Shown in pieces: positions 8,791 through 17,429 of a stretch of DNA of 64,000 nt. Position numbers and translations under genes: made by a program. Position 1 is the first letter of the stretch. The number at the start of each line of letters is the position of its first letter. This DNA is from Bifidobacterium merycicum DSM 6492 (GTDB lineage: Bacteria; Actinomycetota; Actinomycetes; Actinomycetales; Bifidobacteriaceae), in NCBI RefSeq assembly GCF_900129045.1, contig NZ_FQTX01000001.1, positions 310,001-374,000 on the forward strand, given 5' to 3'. The notes under the pieces are model-generated. The model saw nothing but the letters and a program-made list of their open reading frames with translations, made no database searches and was not told the DNA's origin.

Positions 8791-9817
8791 CGATCTTCGA
8801 CTCCTGCACCAAGTAGCCGGGGCGGTGCTTCACCTCGTTGAACACGCGCCCGAGATATTCGCCGATGATGCCCAGCGCCAGCAGCTGAATGCCGCCGAGC
8901 AGCAGCGTCACGACCAGCAGCGAGGCATAGCCCGGCACATCCACGCCGAACGTGAGCGTGCGGGCGATGATGAAGATGGCATACGCGATCGCCGTCAGCG
9001 AAACGACGAGGCCGCAGCAGAACGCGACGCGTAGGGGAGCGGTGGAGAACGACATGATGCCGTCCATTGCAAGCCCGATCAGCTTCGGATAGTTCCACTT
9101 GCTCTTGCCGGCGACGCGCGGGTCACGGTCGTACAGGAACTCGATCTTGCGGAACCCGATCCAACTGAACAGCGCCTTGCTGTTACGCCCGGTTTCGCGC
9201 AGACGACGCAGCGCGAGGATGCACTTGCGGTCGAGCAGACGGAAATCGCCGGTATCCACCTGAATACGAACCGGAGACATCGCCTGCAGCACGCGGTAGT
9301 ACAGGTGCGAGGTCATACGCTTGACGAAGCCTTCGCCGCGCCTGGTCCGGCGCCTCGCATACACGTCGTCGTATCCGCGCAGCCACAGGTCGACCATGTC
9401 GGGGATCAGCTCCGGCGGATCCTGCAGGTCGGCGTCGATGATGGCCATGGCGTCGGATTCGATGGCGTCGATGCCGGCGAGCATCGCCTGCTCCTTGCCG
9501 AAATTGCGCGACAGGAAAATGAAGTCGACATGCTCCCTGGTGGCGGCGTAGTCGGTGATCATGCCGCGCGTGGCGTCCTTCGACCCGTCGTCGACGAACA
9601 TGAACCGGTAATCGGCGGTTTCACCCGCGTTCGAACGAAGCCCGTCGAGCCGGTCGAACAGGGCTGGCAACGCCTCCTCCTCGTTGTAGCAGGGGATGAG
9701 AATCGTGATGGTCGGCGTGTTATTGAAGATGCGCTGGCGGTTCCCCTCGCCGCCCGGTGCCGTTCCGTTCGTCGTATCGGCCGCCATTGTCGTTCTTGCG
9801 TCTGCTGTTGTTGCCAT
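8771..9817 (-). CDS. Family 2 glycosyltransferase, DPM1/GtrB-like, with two C-terminal membrane helices
   Basis: 348-residue GT2 enzyme that probably transfers a sugar from a nucleotide donor to a polyprenyl phosphate. It shows ITILIPCYNEEEALP at the N terminus of the GT-A fold, FVDDGSKDAT, IDADLQDPPELI (DxD-type metal-binding region) and a C-terminal pair of hydrophobic helices (VAFCCGLVVSLTAIAYAIFI and YASLLVVTLLLGGIQLLALG), the standard GtrB/ArnC-like arrangement. The open frame extends upstream to 10243, but ATG 9817 has AAAGGAG eight nt before it and the family start follows. The downstream GT-C gene overlaps its end, suggesting a shared role in lipid-linked sugar transfer at the cell envelope. 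Confidence 0.9.
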   Translation of the reverse strand: MATTADARTTMAADTTNGTAPGGEGNRQRIFNNTPTITILIPCYNEEEALPALFDRLDGLRSNAGETADYRFMFVDDGSKDATRGMITDYAATREHVDFIFLSRNFGKEQAMLAGIDAIESDAMAIIDADLQDPPELIPDMVDLWLRGYDDVYARRRTRRGEGFVKRMTSHLYYRVLQAMSPVRIQVDTGDFRLLDRKCILALRRLRETGRNSKALFSWIGFRKIEFLYDRDPRVAGKSKWNYPKLIGLAMDGIMSFSTAPLRVAFCCGLVVSLTAIAYAIFIIARTLTFGVDVPGYASLLVVTLLLGGIQLLALGIIGEYLGRVFNEVKHRPGYLVQESKIDGEHQD

Positions 9818-10057
9818 GGGATCGACTCCTTTGCGCTGTGTATGCCTGTATGTCGCCGTTCGTTCATTTGATGCGGCTGTTGCCATGAAAGCCCCAATCT
9901 CCTCATGAGGACGTTGCGTTCTCTCTGTTCTCCCATGGCCGCGTCTGTGCCCAGTATGGCAGGGAGGGTTGAGTTTTTCGCGTACCACCCGTGTTCCCGC
10001 ACTCGTCACATCCATGGTGGGCGAATTCGAGCCGCCGGCGTTTTCGCGCATCCGGGC

Positions 10058-10063
10058 TACGCT
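10058..10063 (+). promoter_or_regulatory. -10 box TACGCT, leaderless-type, exonuclease III gene
   Basis: TACGCT ends 7 nt before ATG 10071 and there is no Shine-Dalgarno sequence, so transcription would start at or next to the start codon. Confidence 0.5.
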
Positions 10064-10070
10064 GGGCGCT

Positions 10071-10931
10071 ATGAGCATCACCATCACCACCTCGAATGTC
10101 AACGGCATCCGCGCGGCCAAGCGCAAAGGCATCGAAACCTGGGCGGCGCAGCATACGCCGAACGTGTGGTGCATGCAGGAAGTGCGTGCGCCGCAAAGCG
10201 AGATCGACCCGATTTTCGACGAGTTCGCCTTCGAATACGCCACGGCGGGCGCGGTCGGCGATCAAGGCGAGCTTGCCCGCACCAATGAGGTGTGCCGGGT
10301 GAAAGGGCGCGCCGGGGTGGCGCTGCTGACCGATCTTGAGGTGACGGAACGCCGTTACGGTTTGCCGGGCCTTGACGAGGATGTGGATTCCGGGCGTTGG
10401 ATCGAGAACGACATCACCACGCCGTCCGGTAATCGGCTGACGGTGGTCTGCGTGTACGTGCATGCGGGCAACACCGACGATCCGTTGAAAATGGAACAGA
10501 AATACCGTTTCCTCGACACCATGCTCACGCGCATGGGCGAGTTGAGGGACACCGCCGCCACCGGCGGCAGACAGGCCGTGCTGTGCGGTGATTTCAACAT
10601 CGCGCACACGCCTGCGGACATCAAGAACGCCAAGGCCAACGAGAAGCACGCCGGCTTCCTGCCCGAGGAACGCGCTTACGTGGACCGTTGGCTTGGGGAG
10701 TACGGCTTCGTGGATGTGACGCGCCGCCTCGCCGGCGACATCCAGGGACCGTACACCTGGTGGAGCCAGCGTGGCCGCGCCTTCGACAACAACGTCGGCT
10801 GGAGGCTCGACTACCAGTTCGCCACCCCGGCATTGGCCGAAACCGCTGTCGCATTCGATATCGACAAGGCGCCCAGCTATGACACCCGATGGTCCGACCA
10901 TGCGCCGTTGAGCGTCACCTACGAGTTCTGA
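10071..10931 (+). CDS. xthA: Exodeoxyribonuclease III family AP endonuclease
   Basis: 286-residue endonuclease/exonuclease/phosphatase-fold enzyme for base excision repair. Conserved elements are TTSNVNGIRAA (Asn), MQEVRAPQSEI (metal-binding Glu), the CGDFNIAHTPADI segment (Asp and Asn of the active site), WWSQRGRAFDNNVGWRLDY and the C-terminal WSDHAPL (catalytic Asp-His). Length and motif order match the ExoIII/XthA family. The frame is open from 9969, but ATG 10071 gives the canonical start and lies 7 nt after a -10-like box, suggesting a leaderless message. It is transcribed divergently from the GT2 gene. Confidence 0.92.
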   Translation: MSITITTSNVNGIRAAKRKGIETWAAQHTPNVWCMQEVRAPQSEIDPIFDEFAFEYATAGAVGDQGELARTNEVCRVKGRAGVALLTDLEVTERRYGLPGLDEDVDSGRWIENDITTPSGNRLTVVCVYVHAGNTDDPLKMEQKYRFLDTMLTRMGELRDTAATGGRQAVLCGDFNIAHTPADIKNAKANEKHAGFLPEERAYVDRWLGEYGFVDVTRRLAGDIQGPYTWWSQRGRAFDNNVGWRLDYQFATPALAETAVAFDIDKAPSYDTRWSDHAPLSVTYEF

Positions 10932-11047
10932 GTCGCAGCCGTGCCGGCGTGAACGGCACCTGACGCCGCCGATGGAGCCATACGGCACGTTCGCAGCGTC
11001 AGGTGCTAGTCTGGTCACGGTTACACACGCATCGAAATGAGGAGCCC

Positions 11048-11914
11048 ATGGGACTATTCGGATTCGGTAAGAAGAAGGACAAGACCGACAAGACCACCAA
11101 GGCCGAGGACGAGGACGTCAAGGCGGCGAAGGCGGCGAACGAGGCGGCCAGGGCCGATAGCGAACTGGCGCAGAAGACCGCCGCGGCGGCGCTTCCGGAA
11201 GCCGCAAGCGACTATGAGGGTCGCGGCGAGGAGCGTGGCCCGTGGGATGTGAACGACGAGAACGTTCCCGACTACGACGAATACCTCGATCTGGGCGCCT
11301 ATTATCTGCCGTTCCTGCAGCACATCGAGCTGCGCATCAAGGCGTCCCGCGCCACCCGCGCGGTGCTCGGCTCCACCACCACCTATTACAATTCCAGCCT
11401 TGAGGTCGAGGCCTATGCCGCCCCGAAGACCATGGGCCTGTGGGAGGATTGGCGCGAGGACTTCCTCGCCGCCAACCCGAACGCCAAGGCCGTGGACGGC
11501 GTGTTCGGCACCGAGATCCTCCTGCCGGTCGAAGTGTCCGGCGGCAAGAAGGTCCTCACCCGCATCGTCGGCGTGGACGGCCCGCGATGGATGCTGCGCG
11601 GCATCTTCTCCGGCAACGCCGCCAGCGACCCGGATTCCGAGGAGACCCGCAAGCTCAACGAGTTCTTCTCCAACATCGTGGTCGAACGCGGCGATGAGCC
11701 GCTCGCCCCGCGCGACCCGATCCCCATGCATCAGCCCGTCACGCCGGGCGAGCGCAAGGCCGCCGCGGCAGCTGAGGAAGGCGAAACGGCAGGCGAAGGC
11801 AAGGAACATCTGAAGGACATCCCGAACCGTCCCGACGGCCCGCTTTCCCAGGACCAGCAGACGGAAGTCAAGACCACGCTCTCGCGCGGCCCGATGTTCT
11901 CCGAAGTCCGTTGA
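11048..11914 (+). CDS. DUF3710 domain protein
   Basis: 288-residue cytosolic protein of a family confined to Actinobacteria; biochemical role unknown. The N terminus is a highly charged Lys/Glu/Asp-rich stretch (residues about 5-65). The DUF3710 core follows with GPWDVNDENVPDYDEYLDLG, LRIKASRA, WREDF, a DGVFGTEILLPV segment and GVDGPRWMLRGIFSG. The C terminus is Pro/Glu/Ala rich. ATG 11048 is preceded by GAGGAG. The stop nearly abuts the DUF3159 gene, the neighbour often seen in this phylum (from family knowledge), suggesting cotranscription of both and the RNA methyltransferase gene. Confidence 0.88.
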   Translation: MGLFGFGKKKDKTDKTTKAEDEDVKAAKAANEAARADSELAQKTAAAALPEAASDYEGRGEERGPWDVNDENVPDYDEYLDLGAYYLPFLQHIELRIKASRATRAVLGSTTTYYNSSLEVEAYAAPKTMGLWEDWREDFLAANPNAKAVDGVFGTEILLPVEVSGGKKVLTRIVGVDGPRWMLRGIFSGNAASDPDSEETRKLNEFFSNIVVERGDEPLAPRDPIPMHQPVTPGERKAAAAAEEGETAGEGKEHLKDIPNRPDGPLSQDQQTEVKTTLSRGPMFSEVR

Positions 11915-11916
11915 GC

Positions 11917-12687
11917 ATGGCGGAAAGCAAAGCCGGTTCCGCCAACGGCACGGGGCTCAAGGCGCTTGCCTCGGCCGGCGAAGGCGACGATTTCTCCGTC
12001 ATCGCGGCGATTGGCGGCGTGCGCGGCGTGGTGGAATCCATGCTGCCGGGCATCGTGTTCGTGGTATTGTTCGTCGCCACGCAGAATCTGGATCTCACCA
12101 TCGGCGTCTCCGCGGCGCTGGCCGTGGCCCAAGTGGTCGTACGATTGCTGCAACGCCAATCCGTGATGGGCGCTTTGAGCGGACTCGTGGCCGTGGGCAT
12201 CTGCCTGATCTGGGCATGGAAATCCCATGAGGCGCGTGACTACTACATGTTCGGATTCCTCACCAACGCGGCCTACGCCACGCTGCTCGGCGTGTCCCTG
12301 GTCGCGAGGGTTCCGGCATTGGGCGCGATCATCGAATTCATCCGCCAGCTGCCGACCGAACATTTCCGGGCATGGTTCGACGATTGGACGGGCGATAAGG
12401 CGCTGAAGAAGGCATACACCATCATCACCTGGCTGTGGATGGCGTTGTTCCTGCTGCGCTTGGCGGTGCAGGTGCCGTTGTACCTGACCAACCATGTGGC
12501 GGCCCTCGGCGTGGCCAGACTGCTCATGGGCATCCCGTTCTGGGCGCTCGCCATCTGGGTGAGCTATCTCATCATCGCCACACCGATGCACCATCACAAG
12601 GTGGCTCAGGCCCGTGCCGCCGAATCCGCCGCGCGGGAACGCGACGGACTGAACGAATCGACCATCATCACGGAAAAGGACAGATGA
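11917..12687 (+). CDS. DUF3159 family membrane protein
   Basis: 256-residue integral membrane protein with about six hydrophobic helices (for example SMLPGIVFVVLFVATQNLDL and MALFLLRLAVQVPLYLTN), function unknown. Family hallmarks include the FSVIAAIGGVRGVVES start of the domain and the FDDWTGDK segment. The start is either ATG 11917, used here, or TTG 11911, whose second and third bases are the TG of the upstream stop. Either way it is 2 bp after or overlapping DUF3710, hence translationally coupled. The next gene starts 3 bp after its stop. Confidence 0.88.
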   Translation: MAESKAGSANGTGLKALASAGEGDDFSVIAAIGGVRGVVESMLPGIVFVVLFVATQNLDLTIGVSAALAVAQVVVRLLQRQSVMGALSGLVAVGICLIWAWKSHEARDYYMFGFLTNAAYATLLGVSLVARVPALGAIIEFIRQLPTEHFRAWFDDWTGDKALKKAYTIITWLWMALFLLRLAVQVPLYLTNHVAALGVARLLMGIPFWALAIWVSYLIIATPMHHHKVAQARAAESAARERDGLNESTIITEKDR

Positions 12688-12690
12688 TTT

Positions 12691-13959
12691 ATGCAGGCTG
12701 AGGTTCGCATCGAACGGTATGCCGATCAGGGCCGTTGCGTGGCCCATATCGACGGACGTGTGGTATTCGTGCGTTTCGCGCTGCCGGGTGAACTGGTACG
12801 CATCGAATTGGATGAGCCGCACGACCGTGACGAACGGTTCTGGACCGGCGAGGTCGTCGAAGTGCTGGAAGCGAGCGCCGACCGTGTGGAACCGGCGTGG
12901 GCGCTCGCCGGTCCGCTCGCCATGGGCGGTGGCGTGGGTGGCGCCGATCTGGTGCATGTCTCGCTTGCCGGGCAGTTGACGTGGAAGGCGGTGACTGTCA
13001 GCGAGCAGATGAAGCGTCTCGGCCATGTGGATGTGTCCGTTCCCGTTTCCCGCGTGGCGGGCGATGAGGAGCTTGGCGGCTTGCATTGGCGTACGCGCAT
13101 CGAGATGATCGCGGATGAGAACGGCATGCCGTCCATGAGACGCCGCGGCACGCATGTGCGCGTGCCGTTGGCCACCATGCCCTTGGCCACGAACGCGCTG
13201 TTGGATGTGGCTGCGGCCAATGGCGTCTGGGATGGCGGGTTCGAACCTGGTTCGCAGATTCGCCTGTCTGTGCCGGAGCCCCGCCATGGCGAGGATGGTG
13301 CCGGTGTGGGCGGTAATTACGCCGTGCTGGTGGATGGCGAATTGAAGGCTGGAAGCCGCCGTCTGACGGAGCAGGTCACGGTGGCTGGCCGTGAGTTCAC
13401 CTATGGGGTGGATGCGAACGGTTTCTGGCAGGTGCATCGTGAGGCTCCGGTCGCTTTGGCCGATCATGTGATCGACTTGGTGCGCGGTGAGATGGATGGC
13501 GCGGTTTCCGCCGTGCTGTGGGATCTGTATTCCGGTTCCGGCCTGTTCACGCTTCCGCTGGCCACGCTGATCGCCGAACGTACGCGCGTGTTCAGCGTGG
13601 AGGGCGGCGATGTGGCGGTGAAGAGCCAGCAGCGTAATCTTCGCGCGTTGGATTTGAATGATGTGGATGTGTGCTGCGGTGACGTGTCGCGTACGCTCGC
13701 CCATGTGCCGGCCCATCTGGCGCATCCCGATGTGGTGGTACTCGACCCGCCTCGCGCCGGCGCGCATGCCAAGGTCTGCCGTCAGATCGCCGAGGCAGCG
13801 CCGCATGCGATCGTCTACATTGCATGCGACTGCACGAGCCTCGCCCGCGATACGGCCACGATCCTCGATCTGGGGTATGAGTTGGCGGATATCCACGCCT
13901 ACGACATCTACCCGATGACCCATCACGTCGAAACCGTGGCGTTGTTCCGTCGCGTCTGA
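12691..13959 (+). CDS. Class I SAM-dependent RNA (uracil-5-)methyltransferase, TrmA/RlmD family
   Basis: 422 residues. An N-terminal TRAM domain (about 1-60, with GRVVFVRFALPGELVRIEL) is followed by a long central segment and a SAM-binding Rossmann domain starting near LWDLYSGSGLFTLPLA. The substrate and catalytic part is seen in VLDPPRAGAH and YIACDCTSLARD, where the Cys corresponds to the nucleophile of m5U methyltransferases. No four-cysteine iron-sulphur motif is evident at the N terminus, as in many actinobacterial members. It probably makes m5U in tRNA or 23S rRNA; the precise site is not deducible. It closely follows the DUF3159 gene. Confidence 0.88.
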   Translation: MQAEVRIERYADQGRCVAHIDGRVVFVRFALPGELVRIELDEPHDRDERFWTGEVVEVLEASADRVEPAWALAGPLAMGGGVGGADLVHVSLAGQLTWKAVTVSEQMKRLGHVDVSVPVSRVAGDEELGGLHWRTRIEMIADENGMPSMRRRGTHVRVPLATMPLATNALLDVAAANGVWDGGFEPGSQIRLSVPEPRHGEDGAGVGGNYAVLVDGELKAGSRRLTEQVTVAGREFTYGVDANGFWQVHREAPVALADHVIDLVRGEMDGAVSAVLWDLYSGSGLFTLPLATLIAERTRVFSVEGGDVAVKSQQRNLRALDLNDVDVCCGDVSRTLAHVPAHLAHPDVVVLDPPRAGAHAKVCRQIAEAAPHAIVYIACDCTSLARDTATILDLGYELADIHAYDIYPMTHHVETVALFRRV

Positions 13960-13969
13960 ACCGCGGATC

Positions 13970-14554
13970 ATGGCACAGGGGATGGGAGCGTTCGTGCGCC
14001 GTGTCGGCGTCGTATTGCTGGCGGCGGCGTTGATGCCGCTCGCTTCGTGTGCGCCTGCCGGGGCTGCGATAGGGGATTCCGGAAGCGGTGAACCGGACGT
14101 GCAATCGACCGGGGTGGAACGCAATGATGTGTCGATTGGCATGGTCGGCTCGCATGGGGCGTCGGCGGACGGCTTGGTGCTGGATGCGTACGATCATGCC
14201 GGATTGGACGCCTCGTACGTGCGGTTGTGTGACAGTGCGGATCCGGTGGAGGCCGGCCAGCGGGCCGTACGCGATCTGGTATCCCGTCAGGTGGCAGTCA
14301 TCGTCATCAGCGGGCTTGACGTTTCGCGGGATGCCGACGGTTGGAATGACGCTTTGAACAGCGTCCGTACGGCGGGCATTCCCGTCATCCTGCTCAATCC
14401 CGTTCATGAACCGGGGGATGCGCGCCTGTACGCGGCGTCGTTCACGGTCAACGACCGTGCCACGGATGCCATGCCGATCGACAAAGCGACCATGCTGGTG
14501 GTCGACGACCGCGCGCATGAACGGAATCTGATGGTCTCCACCGTGACGCGCTGA
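13970..14554 (+). CDS. Short lipoprotein resembling half of a sugar-type periplasmic binding protein
   Basis: 194 residues. A signal peptide ends in the lipobox LASC (Cys about 26). The mature part resembles the N-terminal lobe of Peripla_BP_4/ribose-type binding proteins: VSIGMVGSHG at the first strand, then a repeated alpha/beta pattern with AVRDLVSRQVAVIVISGLD and AGIPVILLNPV. A full-length binding protein is 300 or more residues, so the second lobe is missing; the end shows DKATMLVVDDRAHERNLMVS. It follows the methyltransferase by 10 bp and no transporter genes are near. It may be a truncated relic or a small standalone sensor; function unknown. Confidence 0.6.
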   Translation: MAQGMGAFVRRVGVVLLAAALMPLASCAPAGAAIGDSGSGEPDVQSTGVERNDVSIGMVGSHGASADGLVLDAYDHAGLDASYVRLCDSADPVEAGQRAVRDLVSRQVAVIVISGLDVSRDADGWNDALNSVRTAGIPVILLNPVHEPGDARLYAASFTVNDRATDAMPIDKATMLVVDDRAHERNLMVSTVTR

Positions 14555-14756
14555 CGCATCGATGCGCTGGCCCGAATTGTGCCGAACCATGTCGAACCAT
14601 GTCGAACCGCATCGGAGTGCATGGGATTGCGTGAATGTTCCGTGTCGTTCTGCAATCGGAATCATCCGCTGACCAGGCGCAAACCGGTCGGATACCGTCC
14701 GGACATCATCCCGGCGGACGAACGCGTCTGACGGCCACCGGAGTAGGGTAGTGCTC

Positions 14757-17228
14757 ATGGAATCTGCAACAACCGTAGCCATGCCAAGCATCGACGAGCC
14801 TGGACTGAGCGCGCGCGATGTGGCCGAACGTCAGGCCGACGGGCACGGCAACGCGATGAAGACGTCGTCGTCCCGTTCGATTAAGGACATCATCCGCGCC
14901 AACGTATTCACCCTGTTCAACGGCATCATCCTCGGAGCCATGCTGCTGGTATTGCTCACCGGCTCATGGAAGGACGCCGTGTTCGGGTTCGTGATCATCG
15001 TGAACACCGGCATCGGCATCGTCACGGAACTGCGTTCCAAGCGCACGTTGGACAAGCTATCCATCCTCGTCGCGTCGGATTATCTGGTGCACCGCGACGG
15101 CGGGGACGTGGAGGTCTCGCATGACGCGATCGTGCTCGACGACCTGCTGTGGATCCGTTCGGGCGAACAGGTGCCGGCCGACGGCACCATCATCGAAACC
15201 TGGGGTCTGGAACTCGACGAGTCCATGCTCACCGGCGAATCGCGCACGGTGCGCAAGAAGGCCGGCGACGAGGTGTATTCCGGTTCCACCGCCGTATCCG
15301 GCATGGCGCTGATCAGGGTCACCGCCGTGGGCGAACACTCCTACGCGGCGAAGATCACCGCCGAAGCCAAGGTGTTCAAGAAGACCACGTCCGATCTGAA
15401 CAAGGGCATCAACACGATCCTGAAGGTGATGACCTTCGTGGTGGTGCCGTTGTGCGTGCTGCTCATCTGGTCGCAGATGCGCACGGTCGGCGGATGGTCG
15501 CAGGCGATCGCCACCGGCCAGTGGCGTCAGGCCGTGGTGTCCGCGGTCGCCGGCGTGGTCGGCATGATCCCGGAAGGCCTCGTGCTGTTGACCTCGCTGA
15601 ACTTCGCGGTCGCCGCCATGAGGCTGGCCCGCAAGAACACGCTGGTGCAGGAACTCGAATCGGTGGAGACCCTGGCTCGCGTCGACTGCCTCAACCTCGA
15701 CAAGACCGGCACCATCACCGACGGCGGCATTGCCTTGAATCAGGTGACCATGCTCGCCGGCGCGAACGGCATCGCGGAACATGACGTCAAACAGGCGCTG
15801 TTCGACCTGTCGAACGAGGAGCAGCCGAACGGCACCGGCAAGGCCGTGCTCGAAGGCTTGGGACGCGAAGGATTCTCGGGCGGCGCGGTCGACGCGCGTG
15901 TGCCGTTCTCGTCGGCACGCAAGTGGAGCGCCATCGTCTCCGATACCGGCGTCTGGTTCATGGGCGCGCCCGAAGTCATCATCTCCGCGTTGAACGGCGC
16001 ATACGATCACGTGCTCGACATGGTCAACAGGAACGCCAACGAAGGCAACCGCGTGCTGCTCATCGCCCATCAGAGCATCGGCGCCGCACCCGATTTCGAG
16101 GAGAATCCGAGACTCGACCCCGCGGCCGAACCCGTGGCGCTCGTATTGTGCTCCGAACGCATCCGTTCCGACGCCGAATCCACGCTCGCCTGGTTCCGCG
16201 AACAGGGTGTACGCTGCCGTATCATCTCCGGCGACAATCCGGTGACGGTCGGCGCCATCGCACGCAAGGTGAGACTCACCGGCGAGCGCGAACCCGTATA
16301 CATGGATGCCCGCGAGCTGCCTGATGACATCGACGAGCTGGCCGACGTATTGCAGAACGTCGACGTGCTTGGGCGCGTGCTGCCGAATCAGAAGAAGGCC
16401 GTGGTGCAGGCCCTGCATCGCGACGATCACGTGGTGGCCATGACGGGTGATGGCGTGAACGACGCCCTGGCACTGAAGGAAGCGGATCTCGGCATCGCGA
16501 TGGGCAATGCGGCGCCCGCCACCAAGGCCATCGCGCAGGTCGTGCTGGTCGATTCGAAGTTCTCCCACCTGCCCGACGTGGTCGCCCGCGGTCGCCAGGT
16601 CATGGCCAACATGGAACGCGTCGCGAGCCTCTTCCTCGTCAAAACCGTGTATTCGGCGCTTATCTCGCTCGGTGTGGTGCTCACGCAGATTCCGTTCCCG
16701 TACCTGCCGCGCCACATCACCTATCTCGGTGGTCTGACCATCGGTGTGCCAGCGTTCATCCTCGCCCTCGCGCCGAACACGCGCCGCTACATCCCCGGAT
16801 TCCTCGGGCGCGTGGTGAGATTCGCCCTGCCCGGAGGCATAGCGGTGGCGTTGTCGATATTGCTGTCCACGTGGATTCTGCCCGGTGCCATGGGATGGGA
16901 TATCACGGGCAATCCGGCCGACCTCGCCAAACTGCGCGCGGTGAACGCCATCATCCTGTTCGTGCTCGGCATCCTCGTGCTCGCCCGTGTCGCCCAGCCG
17001 CTCACCGGCTGGCGCGGACTCATGGTGCTCGCCTTCGCCGCGGCCGGTGCGCTCGGCATGTTCATCCCGTTCATCAGGCGGTTCTTCGCGCTCATCGTGC
17101 CCGGCGGCTCCATGCTGGTCGCCGTGCTCATCGCGCTCGCCATCGCCGCGGTCATCTTCTTCATCTGTGTCGGTACGGCCCGCATGCTGGCCAGGCGCGG
17201 GAAGGCCGGCATCGCCGCGGGGAAGTGA
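14757..17228 (+). CDS. Cation-transporting P-type ATPase (CtpE-like)
   Basis: About 823 residues. All P-type core motifs are visible: SGEQVPADG, MLTGES (about 158, actuator), LNLDKTGTIT (phosphorylated Asp about 315), KWSA in the nucleotide-binding domain, and MTGDGVND (about 563). Hydrophobic helices flank the actuator and cluster at the C terminus. No heavy-metal domain or CPC motif occurs. The layout, with GIVTELRSKRTLDKLS early and a short N terminus, resembles the mycobacterial CtpE (calcium uptake) group, so Ca2+ or a similar divalent cation is the best guess. ATG 14757 is chosen over GTG 14751. Confidence 0.88.
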   Translation: MESATTVAMPSIDEPGLSARDVAERQADGHGNAMKTSSSRSIKDIIRANVFTLFNGIILGAMLLVLLTGSWKDAVFGFVIIVNTGIGIVTELRSKRTLDKLSILVASDYLVHRDGGDVEVSHDAIVLDDLLWIRSGEQVPADGTIIETWGLELDESMLTGESRTVRKKAGDEVYSGSTAVSGMALIRVTAVGEHSYAAKITAEAKVFKKTTSDLNKGINTILKVMTFVVVPLCVLLIWSQMRTVGGWSQAIATGQWRQAVVSAVAGVVGMIPEGLVLLTSLNFAVAAMRLARKNTLVQELESVETLARVDCLNLDKTGTITDGGIALNQVTMLAGANGIAEHDVKQALFDLSNEEQPNGTGKAVLEGLGREGFSGGAVDARVPFSSARKWSAIVSDTGVWFMGAPEVIISALNGAYDHVLDMVNRNANEGNRVLLIAHQSIGAAPDFEENPRLDPAAEPVALVLCSERIRSDAESTLAWFREQGVRCRIISGDNPVTVGAIARKVRLTGEREPVYMDARELPDDIDELADVLQNVDVLGRVLPNQKKAVVQALHRDDHVVAMTGDGVNDALALKEADLGIAMGNAAPATKAIAQVVLVDSKFSHLPDVVARGRQVMANMERVASLFLVKTVYSALISLGVVLTQIPFPYLPRHITYLGGLTIGVPAFILALAPNTRRYIPGFLGRVVRFALPGGIAVALSILLSTWILPGAMGWDITGNPADLAKLRAVNAIILFVLGILVLARVAQPLTGWRGLMVLAFAAAGALGMFIPFIRRFFALIVPGGSMLVAVLIALAIAAVIFFICVGTARMLARRGKAGIAAGK

Positions 17229-17239
17229 GAGCCGCAACC

Positions 17240-17271
17240 GGGCGCGACGTGACCTTGTTCACGCCGCGCCC
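17240..17271 (+). terminator. Terminator hairpin after the P-type ATPase gene
   Basis: A 13-bp stem (GGGCGCG...CGCGCCC with one mismatch) and loop CCTTGT are followed by GTTCGTTTT, 11 bp after the ATPase stop. Confidence 0.7.
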
Positions 17272-17429
17272 GTTCGTTTTCCCGATGTTCCCGCTCACAT
17301 GCGCCGGCGCGGCCGCGCATTGTCTCACATCTCAAACCGACACGCCAGAAGCGTAGTAACGCGGCCGTACCATTCGAAGTGTTATATCGACGATGGTATT
17401 GCACTATCGCTTATCGCAACGGAGGGAAC

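Noticed and set aside
9903..10243. N-terminal extension of the GT2 glycosyltransferase frame
   Set aside because: ATG 9817 has a strong AAAGGAG site and the extension overlaps the exonuclease III gene start.
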